35,847 bases of DNA from Alphaproteobacteria bacterium (GTDB lineage: Bacteria; Pseudomonadota; Alphaproteobacteria; Rhodospirillales; Casp-alpha2), in NCBI GenBank assembly GCA_024279135.1, contig JAJRRU010000037.1:1-35847 (forward strand), given 5' to 3'. Positions within the stretch are counted from its first letter, which is position 1, and every line of letters begins with the position of its first letter. The translations under genes and the position numbers were made by a program. The notes under the pieces are model-generated. The model searched no databases and was not told where the DNA came from. It saw only the letters and a program-made list of their open reading frames with translations. This document shows, piece by piece, positions 14,116 to 22,765 of this stretch.

Positions 14116-16635
14116 ATGATGACCTCCACCTCTACTGCGACAACCTCCCTTGATCAGGGGCTTGCAACCTTACAACTGAAGATCGGTGGTATGAGCTGCT
14201 CTTTCTGCGCCAACTCCATCGAAAAGGCTTTGTTCAAGGAAAAAGGTGTAGATGAAGTTCATGTTTCCCTTGCCCATGAGGAAACTCTGGTCCGCTATCA
14301 TGCCGATATAACCTCTCCTTCCGCGATCAAGGGCACCATGCGTGCGTTGGGTTTCATCATCCGGGACCCCAACAAGGTAAAGGCTTTTGAGGAACAGCAG
14401 AAGGCGGCAAGGGAAGAACGGAACGACCTGATTACGGCGGCGATCTTCGCCATTACACTGTTTCTAGCAATGTCGGCCATGTGGCTCGACCTGTGGCAAA
14501 TGGAGAACTGGCATGTCTGGAGCGCGTGGGCTATCTCGACCTTTGTTTTCCTCTGGAACGGACGGCGCATTGTCCGCATGGCCTGGGGCGCAGCATGGCG
14601 TGGCATTACCAACCAGCACGTTTTGCTGAGCATTGGTGCTATCGGTGCCTATATCGGCGGTGTGTTGGGCAGTCCAATACCGTTTTTGGACTGGTACGGC
14701 TTCGTTGGTTTCCCCGCCGTGGATTTTTTCGGTGTCGTGGTTTTCCTGACGACCTATCATCTATTGTCCGGTTATATCTCGATGCTGGTACGAACAAAAG
14801 CTTCGGAAAGTGTCCGCAAGCTTCTCGACATGCAACCGCCGACGGCACGGGTTATCCGTGATTGTGTGGAAGAAGAGGTTGATATTGAGGTTGTGCTGGT
14901 CGGTGATCATGTCCGTATCCGTCCCGGTGAGAGAGTTCCTGTCGATGGACGGGTGCTGGAAGGCCATAGTGCCATCGACGAATCCCTGGTCACAGGCGAA
15001 CCCATTCCGGCAGAAAAAAAAGCTGAATCAGAAGTAATCGGCGGTAGTGTCAATCAGACCGGAACGTTGTTGGTTGAGGTAACCCGGATCGGTGAGGATA
15101 GCTTCCTGCGCCAGGTCGCCCGTCATGTTGAGGAAGCCAAGGCCATGAAACCCGGCATCATCGTGCTGGTTGACCGGGTGCTCAAACATTATGTTCCAGT
15201 GGTTCTGACTATCTCATTGGCGGCACTTCTGTTCTGGGGGTTTTCGCCGGATATCTGGACGGCGGAACCCCATTGGGTTCGTGCCATCTATGCCGCCGTG
15301 ACGGTTCTGGTTATGGGCTACCCCTGTGCACTTGGTATGGCGACGCCTTTGGCATTAATTCGCGGCGGTGGCATGGCGGCTGAACGGGGTATTCTGATTC
15401 GTTCCGGTGAGGCATTTCAAATCCTCAAGGATGTCACTCATGTTGTGCTTGATAAAACCGGAACCATCACCGAAGGAAAACCCAGTGTTACCGAGATTGA
15501 AACCCTCGGCACCCTGAACCGTGAAGAGGTTTTGCGATTTGCCGCATCAGTTGAAGCGCCGTCAGAGCATCCCTTGGGGCGGGCCATTGTTATAGCGGCA
15601 GAAGAGGAAGGTTTGTCCCTTGATTCTTGCGAGGAGTTTCAGTCGGTGACCGGGGCCGGGGTTGAAGCTGTGGTGGATGGCCGAAAAGTTTTGGCTGGTA
15701 CTCATCGATTTTTATCGTCGCACGGAATTGATACAGAAGAAGCGGCGGCGTTGCTGTCGCGTCATGAAAAGAACGCGCATACCGCTATTCTCATTGCCAT
15801 CGACGGGCAGACGGTGGGGATCGTTGCCATCATGGATGCGATCAAGCCAGATGCGGCTGAAACTATTGCGGAGATGAAGGCGCGCGGTCTTGTTCCATTG
15901 CTGGTGACAGGAGACAATCACCACACGGCACAGGCCGTGGCTCGGCAGGTGGGTATAGATGACGTGCGCTCAGAGGTGTTGCCTCAGGACAAGGCGGCAA
16001 TTGTCCGCGCCCTCCAGGCTGAAGGTGGTCGTGTCGCTATGGTTGGAGACGGTATCAATGATGCTCCTGCCCTTATGCAGGCCGATGTCGGCATGGCTAT
16101 CGGTACGGGCACCGATATCGCCATCGAAAGTTCAGATGTCATTATTATTGGCAATCGAGTCGGTGCCGTTCTCGACGCCCGTAGTATCGGTGCCGCCAGT
16201 TACCGCAAAACGGTGCAAAACCTCTGGCTGGCGTTCTTCTTTAATGGAGTTGGTGTGCCGTTGGCGACAACCGGTCTGGTTCATCCATCCTGGGCCATGA
16301 TTGCCATGGCCGCCAGTGTCAGCGCAGTACTCGCCAACTCGTTCGGCGGACGAGTGCTTGGTTCCAGAGCGAACCGTGCCGGTGAGGTGGAAACACCAAC
16401 ACCGATTGCTGCGGATGAGGAACAGGTTTTTTCAGTCCCTGGCATACATTGTACTGCTTGTATCAACACGATCAGCACGTATCTGAAGACTGAACCCGGT
16501 GTGCAAGTCGTTGTTGGGGACGTAAATAAAAAAACGGTGCAAATTTCTTATCACTCTCAAACCGTGAATTCTGACCGATTGAAGGTTATGTTCCGGGAAA
16601 TTGGTTTTGAAGCGTGTCATATTAATTCCACGTAA
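14116..16635 (+). CDS. P1B-type heavy-metal ATPase with YPC motif and N- plus C-terminal HMA domains
   Basis: 839 residues (838 if ATG 14119 is used, which sits better behind AAAGGAG). N-terminal HMA with GGMSCSFC (C28, C31), then the usual membrane helices, actuator TGE (in SLVTGEPIPAE), phosphorylation DKTGT (D446), the HP locus (SEHPLG) and hinge GDGINDAP. The metal-site helix reads VLVMGYPCALGMATP (Y402-P403-C404), where copper, zinc and cadmium pumps have CPC. The helix-7 YN of CopA is FN (FFFNGVGVP), and helix 8 lacks the Asp of zinc pumps. A second HMA with IHCTAC (C779, C782) closes the protein, which is rare. Under merO control, so Hg(II) or another soft metal is the likely substrate. 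Last gene of the operon. Confidence 0.9.
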   Translation: MMTSTSTATTSLDQGLATLQLKIGGMSCSFCANSIEKALFKEKGVDEVHVSLAHEETLVRYHADITSPSAIKGTMRALGFIIRDPNKVKAFEEQQKAAREERNDLITAAIFAITLFLAMSAMWLDLWQMENWHVWSAWAISTFVFLWNGRRIVRMAWGAAWRGITNQHVLLSIGAIGAYIGGVLGSPIPFLDWYGFVGFPAVDFFGVVVFLTTYHLLSGYISMLVRTKASESVRKLLDMQPPTARVIRDCVEEEVDIEVVLVGDHVRIRPGERVPVDGRVLEGHSAIDESLVTGEPIPAEKKAESEVIGGSVNQTGTLLVEVTRIGEDSFLRQVARHVEEAKAMKPGIIVLVDRVLKHYVPVVLTISLAALLFWGFSPDIWTAEPHWVRAIYAAVTVLVMGYPCALGMATPLALIRGGGMAAERGILIRSGEAFQILKDVTHVVLDKTGTITEGKPSVTEIETLGTLNREEVLRFAASVEAPSEHPLGRAIVIAAEEEGLSLDSCEEFQSVTGAGVEAVVDGRKVLAGTHRFLSSHGIDTEEAAALLSRHEKNAHTAILIAIDGQTVGIVAIMDAIKPDAAETIAEMKARGLVPLLVTGDNHHTAQAVARQVGIDDVRSEVLPQDKAAIVRALQAEGGRVAMVGDGINDAPALMQADVGMAIGTGTDIAIESSDVIIIGNRVGAVLDARSIGAASYRKTVQNLWLAFFFNGVGVPLATTGLVHPSWAMIAMAASVSAVLANSFGGRVLGSRANRAGEVETPTPIAADEEQVFSVPGIHCTACINTISTYLKTEPGVQVVVGDVNKKTVQISYHSQTVNSDRLKVMFREIGFEACHINST

Positions 16636-16681
16636 TTTGACTGGTATGCTAGTCGGTGGCCTATCGATGTGGGACTTTAAT

Positions 16682-17017
16682 TTATTGGTTCCCGACAAGC
16701 CCGTCCATTAACCGTTTTAGAAAATCCTCACCTGTCTGCACCCCTGCCGCCTGAGCCAGTGACCAGAAGCGTTCTTTAGTTTCGGGGCTGACGGCGATGT
16801 TGAGTTGGGCGGTTCTGTTAGTGGATCGGAGGCTGCGGCCATCGATCCTGGGCGGGGCTGGGGTAGCGTGACGGGTGGTGAAACCGGCTTCTTGTGCCGA
16901 GCGCCCGGCTGGCTCAACCGGGGTTGCGTGAGGCAGTGTCCGGGGCTTGAAATCGGTATAATCCGGACCTACTGCTTCGTAACCGATATCCAAACCACCT
17001 CTTTTCCTGTCATTCAT
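16682..17017 (-). CDS. ParG-like partition partner with C-terminal ribbon-helix-helix
   Basis: 111 residues from ATG 17017, which overlaps the parA stop (ATGA). The first 65 residues are Pro/Arg/Thr-rich and look disordered. The C-terminus has a beta-strand ([10 protein letters not shown]) and two helices ([27 protein letters not shown]), the layout of ribbon-helix-helix centromere-binding proteins such as ParG. With the upstream ParA it would form a type Ib partition module. A phased repeat array lies upstream of parA as a possible centromere. The family assignment rests on layout, not a recognised sequence match. Confidence 0.65.
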   Translation of the reverse strand: MNDRKRGGLDIGYEAVGPDYTDFKPRTLPHATPVEPAGRSAQEAGFTTRHATPAPPRIDGRSLRSTNRTAQLNIAVSPETKERFWSLAQAAGVQTGEDFLKRLMDGLVGNQ

Positions 17018-17694
17018 GTTGTGGTTCCTTGCTTGATAAATGTGACGACTGATTTCGCCAGAGCTTCGGCGTTGGTGATGGCAGCTTGCGGGTTGTTGAC
17101 TTCGGCCTGGGTCAGGTCGTAGAGGGTGCCGCCAAGCTGGATCATGGCGCGGAAGGCGGCGCGTTCGACCATTTCGACCGGCAGGACTGGAATGTTGCTT
17201 TGGATAAATTGCCGCTCGATGTGTTTGAAATCCCGGCTTCGCAATACGGGTGACGTACAAGTAAATACCACGGCAAACGGAATTTTACGGCGGTAAGCGC
17301 GTGCCTCACGCTCTATCAGCTTGATGACCCGTGCTGCCTGGTCGGCATCAAGCTGGCTTCCGCGCATGGGGATCAGGGCCAGATCGGCACGGCCGATGGC
17401 GTAGGAGACGGCTACATTGGCTGAACCTTCCAGATCGACCAGCACGAATGGATCACGGGTCGCTGCTTGGTCGATGGCCTCGATAATGGTTTCCTCGGTG
17501 ATGTCGGGCAGGATTTTTAAATTTTGAGGAACGTTGCCCGGGTCTTTTGCTGCCCACCGGGCCAGTGGCTGGTTAGGGTCGGCATCGATCAGGGTTACGG
17601 ACGCGCCCCCTTTGGCGAAAACCTGGGCAAGGGCGAGTGCGGTTGTCGATTTACCGACGCCGCCTTTTGAATTGGCGAAAGCTATTACGGGCAT
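17014..17694 (-). CDS. parA: ParA-family plasmid partition ATPase
   Basis: 226 residues from ATG 17694 (AAGGAA upstream). The deviant Walker A box KGGVGKST (K10) lies near the N-terminus, with LIDADPNQP as A' motif and [16 protein letters not shown] as Walker B region. The short length and lack of an N-terminal HTH place it with the small ParA/ParF (type Ib) proteins that move plasmids over the nucleoid. The partner gene overlaps its stop. It follows the relaxosome genes with about a 90-bp gap. Confidence 0.88.
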   Translation of the reverse strand: MPVIAFANSKGGVGKSTTALALAQVFAKGGASVTLIDADPNQPLARWAAKDPGNVPQNLKILPDITEETIIEAIDQAATRDPFVLVDLEGSANVAVSYAIGRADLALIPMRGSQLDADQAARVIKLIEREARAYRRKIPFAVVFTCTSPVLRSRDFKHIERQFIQSNIPVLPVEMVERAAFRAMIQLGGTLYDLTQAEVNNPQAAITNAEALAKSVVTFIKQGTTT

Positions 17695-17711
17695 ATTGGG
17701 TTCCTTTTGGA

Positions 17712-17765
17712 TAGGTAGTGGATGGCTTGTCACTAGGTATCGGCTAGGCAGTGGCTATTGTGGGG
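17712..17765. repeat. 11-bp-phased repeats upstream of parA, possible centromere/operator
   Basis: TAGGTAGTGG (17712-17721), TAGGTATCGG (17734-17743) and TAGGCAGTGG (17745-17754) start at intervals of 22 and 11 bp, with weaker matches at 17723 and 17756. Helically phased repeats just upstream of parA are typical of parS/operator sites for ribbon-helix-helix partition proteins. Confidence 0.5.
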
Positions 17766-17787
17766 CTACCTGGCTCTAGACTATTGA

Positions 17788-18099
17788 CTATTCTCCGACT
17801 TTGATTTTTTCGATTTGGCGGGCGGCCTTTTCGGCGTAGAGACGTTTGGTCTCATCAGAGGTGTCAACGCCAACAGTTTGCAAGATCACCAGCACCGCAC
17901 GCATCAAGGCGGTTTCGCCCGGCGTGCTGGGGAAGTTGCCGGATTCGTCTTTGCCGTAAACCTGTTTCAGGGCGATGGATTTCAGGTTTTCCCGCATCCA
18001 TGAACTGGTTGTCAGACCGCTTTGTTCGGCGGCTTGCGTAAACAGGGCGGCGTCTTCGCTCGTGGCGCGCAAGCCAACCATGCGGGATTTTGCGGTCAT
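17788..18099 (-). CDS. Relaxosome accessory protein (ribbon-helix-helix, TraJ/MobC-like)
   Basis: 103 residues from ATG 18099, overlapping the relaxase stop (ATGA). The N-terminus TAKSRMVGLRATSEDAALFT and the following helix (SGLTTSSWMRENLKSIAL) fit the ribbon-helix-helix pattern of plasmid mobilisation accessory proteins that bind oriT and help the relaxase. The position directly after the relaxase supports this. A role as a small regulator cannot be ruled out. Confidence 0.6.
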   Translation of the reverse strand: MTAKSRMVGLRATSEDAALFTQAAEQSGLTTSSWMRENLKSIALKQVYGKDESGNFPSTPGETALMRAVLVILQTVGVDTSDETKRLYAEKAARQIEKIKVGE

Positions 18100-20885
18100 T
18101 TATTAAACTCCGGTTCAGCCTTTATTACAGGCTCAGATGTTGTTATTTCTGGTGTCGGTGAAGATATCTTTTTCGGCGCGGCCTCAAGGGCGGCAATGCG
18201 CTCCCCTGTTTGCTCTTTAAGCGTTTCACCCAGGCGTTGAATGTTATCGGTGATCAGCGTGGCACTTTCGCGGGCCCGTGATATCTCAACATAGAAGGCT
18301 TTCTGGTTGGTCAGGTGCGGGTGTGCCGAGTGCATGACGCCGATGATGTTATCGACCGTGCGGCCCTGAAAGGCGTGAACGGTTGAGGCCCAGGCGTGGT
18401 CGATGAACTTCAGCGCCGGAGCGTCGCCTTCAAGAGTTAACTTGTTGCCATCCTCTTTGATCAGGGTGACATTACCTTGCTTGTCGATGTGGGTTATTTC
18501 AGCCATGCCGGAGTTGATCAGCCCATGGTTCTCGTCGTTACGGGTGAAGCGAATACGGTCGCCCTGGCGAATACCCAGAGGCGAGGGGTGCAGGATATCG
18601 ACCGATTGTGCCGCCCGCTTGCCGTCGAGTTTATAGACGACCGCTTCGCCGTTTTTGCGCTGGAGAATGATGGTGTTTGTGTCTTCATTGCTGAGCGTGA
18701 CAGACAGGACTTCACCTTGTTTGGCTCCGTTTCGGGCGCGATTGAAGATAACCTTGTCACCTTCAAAATAGTTCTTGGCGCGACCCTTTTCCGCGTTGGT
18801 ATATCCGGTGGATTTCAGGGTTTCGATTTCTTTCTCAGGCCCGACAATCCGGCCTTCACGTTCCAGTTGTTTGCGAATCAAGCCATTGATGCTTTGGCGG
18901 ATAACATGGGTGGGGGCGGCAATGCCAGTGGTTTCGCGTTTGTCATGGGCCATGGCGTTCCAGGCTTTAAAGGCGGCTCCTGCAAGGGACCGGTCCACCG
19001 TACTAATTTCAGGCCTGTCGGGCGCCGACTGCCCGTCGAGCCTCGACTCGATGATGTTGTCGCCGATATTGGCGAAGGCTTTGACGATATTGCCGGCAAT
19101 GGCGGCATGGACGGCGATTTTAAGTTCTGGCGTCTTCTGGCGGACGATTTCATCGACCTTGAGAGTCTTCATGCCGTGGGCCTGAAGCTGTGCAAAGGGC
19201 TTGCCGGCATCAACGGCGTTTAGCTGTTTCTCATCCCCAACCAGGACCAGCCGGGCCGGGCGAATGATCTCAACAATGCGGAACAGATCGCGCATTTGAC
19301 TGGTACTGGCGAGAGAGCTTTCATCGAGCACGATCATCTTGTTTTGAAACTCGCCCCGAACACTGACCTTACCTTCTCTTGTGCCACGCCCATGAGCGTA
19401 TCCATCATACTTGCTCAAGAACTTTTGCAGGGTTTGAGAGGTTATTCCGGCCTCATTTTGCAGGGTTTTGGCGGCACTGGCTGACGGGGCCAGGCCCATG
19501 AGTTCATAGCCTTTGGTTTCTGCGAGTGTTCGGGCAGCAGATAACAAGGTGGTCTTGCCAACCCCGGCGTAGCCTTGAATACCCATGATCCGGTCGCGGC
19601 CCGAGAGCAGGGTGCGCACCGCGTTTTGCTGACCGTCATTGAGGATCGTGTCATCGAACCCTTTGTTGATGACGGCAAACTCCATGAATGGCAATACGCT
19701 GTCTTGGGCCGCAATCATGGCAGCAATGGTTTCTCGTTCGGTGGCTATGGCATCTGTGGTGGTGACGTATTGGCGGCCCACATGATCGCGGTGTTGGGAG
19801 GCAATCAGGCGTTTCTCAGAGGCTATGGCCTTGTCCAGGGTTTGGGGGCGAAAATGCCCCACACCGTAGCCATTTGCCGTGGTGCGTAGATCCGAGAGAC
19901 TGAATACGCTGGAGCGTTCTGCGAGATGGCGCATGGCGTAATTGACGGCCTCACTTGCCATTAACCAGGCTTCAACTTTGCCAGCATCAACCGTTGGCGG
20001 GTCAGGAATTTGAGGGTTTAACCCCAGCCGTTCACCGCGTTGTTTCCAGTCTTTGTGGAGAAGATCACGGTCCACAACGACTTTATGATCTCGTGTCATT
20101 AATGTGGCGTTATCGGCGGTCTTCGAGTTTTGGTAATCGTAACCCGATAGAGCCTCACGAATTTCCGTACTGCGGGTGGAAAACGCCACCATGATGGATT
20201 TTGGAACACCTTTGATATCGAAGCGTCCATCTATGTGGGTGCGCTCAATCTCATAACCCAACTCACGCACGTTCATGGCCAGTTCAGCGCGGTACAGGGC
20301 ACCCATTTCCATCTTGTGGCGGAACAGACTGGCCCCTTCTACGGAGCGCCATTTTCCATCGTCGGGCTGTACCATGTTGGCAATGACGGCGTGGGTGTGC
20401 AATTGCGGGTCTTGATTGCGATTAACCTCATGGCGAAACAGCCCGGCAATCATGTGAAGGTTACGTTCCTTTACCTGCGTTTTGGACGCGCTATCCCAGA
20501 TACGGGTTTCCAACACCCGTACTTCAATTTGATCGAGCGCAACTTTCACGGCCGCATCATGGGCCTCAATGAGACGAGCGTCTCCGGCGACCAGGGCCAT
20601 GATGGATACGCTTTTCGGTGCCGAAAAGGTGAGGTCTATCCCGGCCCGGTGTTTCCATTCCCCGTTCACGGTGCGCCCGAGGCACCGTCCGTCCGGCGTG
20701 TTACCATCCAGTATATGCTGGAAGTCCTTAGGGGTAACGTAACCAGAAAGGCTGGCCGCCTCGGCTCCCTTGCCATACCACTGGCTGGCTAGCTGGGCCT
20801 GTTTGTCGCCCTTGGCATAATACCCATCGGCATCATAGTAGGTGGACATGCCTTGCGGTGATGTAATGGTGTAAACGGAAAGCAT
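18096..20885 (-). CDS. traA: Conjugative relaxase-helicase, MobF family (TraA/TrwC-like)
   Basis: 929 residues. The N-terminal relaxase domain shows paired tyrosines (MSTYYDADGYYAKGD, about 13-27) for nicking and transesterification, DLTFSAPKSVS, and the HUH metal site QLHTHAVIANMV. The C-terminal half is a RecD-like helicase with Walker A GYAGVGKTTLL (about residue 438), Walker B IVLDESSLAS and a late motif STVHAFQGRTVDN. It cuts oriT, unwinds the strand and pilots it through the type IV channel. The start overlaps the traD stop (TGATG). Two 13-bp palindromes 18 bp apart (19017, 19035) lie in frame in the helicase half. Confidence 0.95.
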   Translation of the reverse strand: MLSVYTITSPQGMSTYYDADGYYAKGDKQAQLASQWYGKGAEAASLSGYVTPKDFQHILDGNTPDGRCLGRTVNGEWKHRAGIDLTFSAPKSVSIMALVAGDARLIEAHDAAVKVALDQIEVRVLETRIWDSASKTQVKERNLHMIAGLFRHEVNRNQDPQLHTHAVIANMVQPDDGKWRSVEGASLFRHKMEMGALYRAELAMNVRELGYEIERTHIDGRFDIKGVPKSIMVAFSTRSTEIREALSGYDYQNSKTADNATLMTRDHKVVVDRDLLHKDWKQRGERLGLNPQIPDPPTVDAGKVEAWLMASEAVNYAMRHLAERSSVFSLSDLRTTANGYGVGHFRPQTLDKAIASEKRLIASQHRDHVGRQYVTTTDAIATERETIAAMIAAQDSVLPFMEFAVINKGFDDTILNDGQQNAVRTLLSGRDRIMGIQGYAGVGKTTLLSAARTLAETKGYELMGLAPSASAAKTLQNEAGITSQTLQKFLSKYDGYAHGRGTREGKVSVRGEFQNKMIVLDESSLASTSQMRDLFRIVEIIRPARLVLVGDEKQLNAVDAGKPFAQLQAHGMKTLKVDEIVRQKTPELKIAVHAAIAGNIVKAFANIGDNIIESRLDGQSAPDRPEISTVDRSLAGAAFKAWNAMAHDKRETTGIAAPTHVIRQSINGLIRKQLEREGRIVGPEKEIETLKSTGYTNAEKGRAKNYFEGDKVIFNRARNGAKQGEVLSVTLSNEDTNTIILQRKNGEAVVYKLDGKRAAQSVDILHPSPLGIRQGDRIRFTRNDENHGLINSGMAEITHIDKQGNVTLIKEDGNKLTLEGDAPALKFIDHAWASTVHAFQGRTVDNIIGVMHSAHPHLTNQKAFYVEISRARESATLITDNIQRLGETLKEQTGERIAALEAAPKKISSPTPEITTSEPVIKAEPEFNK

Positions 20886-22765
20886 CAGAAAATAAGATAC
20901 TCATCAGGTGGGGCCATATGTTGAGGTGCTGGCCCCAGGGATTCTTTTGGTGGCAGAGGTGCTTTGGGTTCTGTTGTCGGTTTCTTTTTTTGTGGCGGCG
21001 CCACGGGCTTTTGTTTAGTGGGGGCTTGTGGGCGTTCTATGAATGACTGGACGGTTTTGGGGGTCTTATCTGGTTTGATGGTGAATTTTGTGATGGGAAA
21101 ACCCTGGGGCAGGCGCAGGAACCCGGTTAAGTCGGGCAGGCTCATAATCTCGGTGGGCAGGACGATGGGGCGTAGTTCGTTGCTGGATGCCAGGGACACG
21201 CCATCGCGCATATCGTGCGCGCCGTAAGACAGGGTTTCCTGAAGCTCGGTTTTCTCCGCGTTGCCCAAAGACTGGCTGCACCAATCCGCGGTTACTTTGT
21301 CGGGGGTTGAGAGTACAACGCGGGTACGCGCCAGGCCGGAGATGGTTTCTGCCCCATTAGGGCCGTAGATATCACGCATGGCCGACCACACTTGCAAGCC
21401 CAGCACGAAGCAACCGCCAAACTGACGGCTTTCGGCCATGCCCGGTTGCAGGCTGGGTATATTATAAAGAGACGGCACCTCATCCAGGATAATCCAGATT
21501 TTGCGGCTCCGACTTTGATCCAGCGACAACAAGCTGTTGACGGCAATCTCCAACCAGCACGAAGTCAGCCCCTTGATGCTTTCGTGCATATCCCCACGAG
21601 AGGTCAAAAACAAAAGCCCGTCACGGCCATCATCCTCGATCCATTCCCGAATACTAAAATTGCCCGCCGGTGCTACCGGCTCACCCACCGGGGCTCCCGG
21701 CAGGTGTTCGAGGCAGGAGAGATAGGCTGACATAACGGCGCGCACCGAAAGGGCGGTTTTGGGACTTTGTTCGTCGATGATGGATTGGGCTGCGGTGTTC
21801 TTGAGCAGTGCCGCCATCTCACCAAGATCGATCTTGAGCAGTTGTGATAGCAGCTTCTCGTTGCTGGGGTTACCTTTCAAGCGCAGGCCATCGGCGATCT
21901 TGGAAAACAAAATACGGGCGGCCAGTATCCAGAACGGATCGACCATACCCTTTTGTTCTGGGATTAGAGCCTTGGCCATCATCTCAAAGTCGGATGCTTT
22001 CCGGCCTTCGGAGAATACGCTCCAACTTGGTGATCTGGCATCGAACGGATTACAGATAACGTCCTTTGATGGGTCATAGAAACGCCCAACAAAGCTGCCC
22101 ATCTTGTCATAGATAATGGCCCGATCACCGTTCTTGCGAATTTGTGCAATTAGATCGGCTAGCAGGGTGGTCTTTCCCGACCCCGTGGTACCACAGATGA
22201 TTGTGTGCGTCGTGGGTGTGCCCGCCGGGTAGGGAATTCCAGCAATGTTATAGTGCGTGCCGCACTTGCGGTTTTTGTTGAATGCATGGACCTGCCCAGT
22301 CAATTCCTTTGGGGGCAGGAGAGTGGAGCCGCGCAGGTGCTTGGCGCGCTGCAATTGTGCCCCGCGCCACAAAAAATAACCAGCTGCAAGGGCTGCAATG
22401 ATAAAGCCCAGTATTAACCCCAGGACACCACCGGCCATAAACAGCTCTTCAACCTTGATCTTGGTATTTGCGATACGGGCGTTATTGATGACTGTCGCTG
22501 TATAGGTGAGGTATGGGTTCCAGTCATAATCAAAGATAGTGATTTCTTGATTGTGCTTGTGGGTGATGGAATAGAGCAGTTGTGCCCAGTACCAAAGGAA
22601 CCATAGATAGATCTCGTGCAGGGTAAGGTTCAGGCTCAGAGTGCCTGTAAGGAATAAAAAGGTTATGCTCAAGACGGTTTTGATCAGAATTTTCAACACC
22701 TGAAGTGACATGCGGTAATCATGCAGGGTGGTTTGTCCGCCACGGATGAGGGGATTGTTTTTCAT
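20885..22765 (-). CDS. traD: Type IV coupling protein (VirD4/TraD/TrwB-like)
   Basis: 626 residues. Two membrane segments lie near residues 30-60 and 105-135, followed by the FtsK/TrwB-type ATPase domain with Walker A CGTTGSGKTTLL (about 189-199), the DKMGSFVGRFYDPSKDVICNPFDAR segment and Walker B KIWIILDEVPSLY. The Pro/Lys-rich C-terminal tail (about 570-626) is probably a flexible docking tail. It links the relaxosome to the secretion channel at the inner membrane. The start overlaps the virB11 stop (ATGA). A palindrome pair lies in frame at 21666-21700 (LPGAPVGEPVAPAGN). Confidence 0.92.
   Translation of the reverse strand: MKNNPLIRGGQTTLHDYRMSLQVLKILIKTVLSITFLFLTGTLSLNLTLHEIYLWFLWYWAQLLYSITHKHNQEITIFDYDWNPYLTYTATVINNARIANTKIKVEELFMAGGVLGLILGFIIAALAAGYFLWRGAQLQRAKHLRGSTLLPPKELTGQVHAFNKNRKCGTHYNIAGIPYPAGTPTTHTIICGTTGSGKTTLLADLIAQIRKNGDRAIIYDKMGSFVGRFYDPSKDVICNPFDARSPSWSVFSEGRKASDFEMMAKALIPEQKGMVDPFWILAARILFSKIADGLRLKGNPSNEKLLSQLLKIDLGEMAALLKNTAAQSIIDEQSPKTALSVRAVMSAYLSCLEHLPGAPVGEPVAPAGNFSIREWIEDDGRDGLLFLTSRGDMHESIKGLTSCWLEIAVNSLLSLDQSRSRKIWIILDEVPSLYNIPSLQPGMAESRQFGGCFVLGLQVWSAMRDIYGPNGAETISGLARTRVVLSTPDKVTADWCSQSLGNAEKTELQETLSYGAHDMRDGVSLASSNELRPIVLPTEIMSLPDLTGFLRLPQGFPITKFTIKPDKTPKTVQSFIERPQAPTKQKPVAPPQKKKPTTEPKAPLPPKESLGPAPQHMAPPDEYLIF

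Noticed and set aside
17014-18099. Search for oriT nic site near the relaxase and accessory gene
   Set aside because: No inverted repeat with a recognisable MobF nic sequence could be identified by eye, so none is claimed.
18477-19223. 248-codon plus-strand frame opposite the relaxase
   Set aside because: It lies wholly antisense to well-conserved helicase sequence and reflects codon bias of the real gene.
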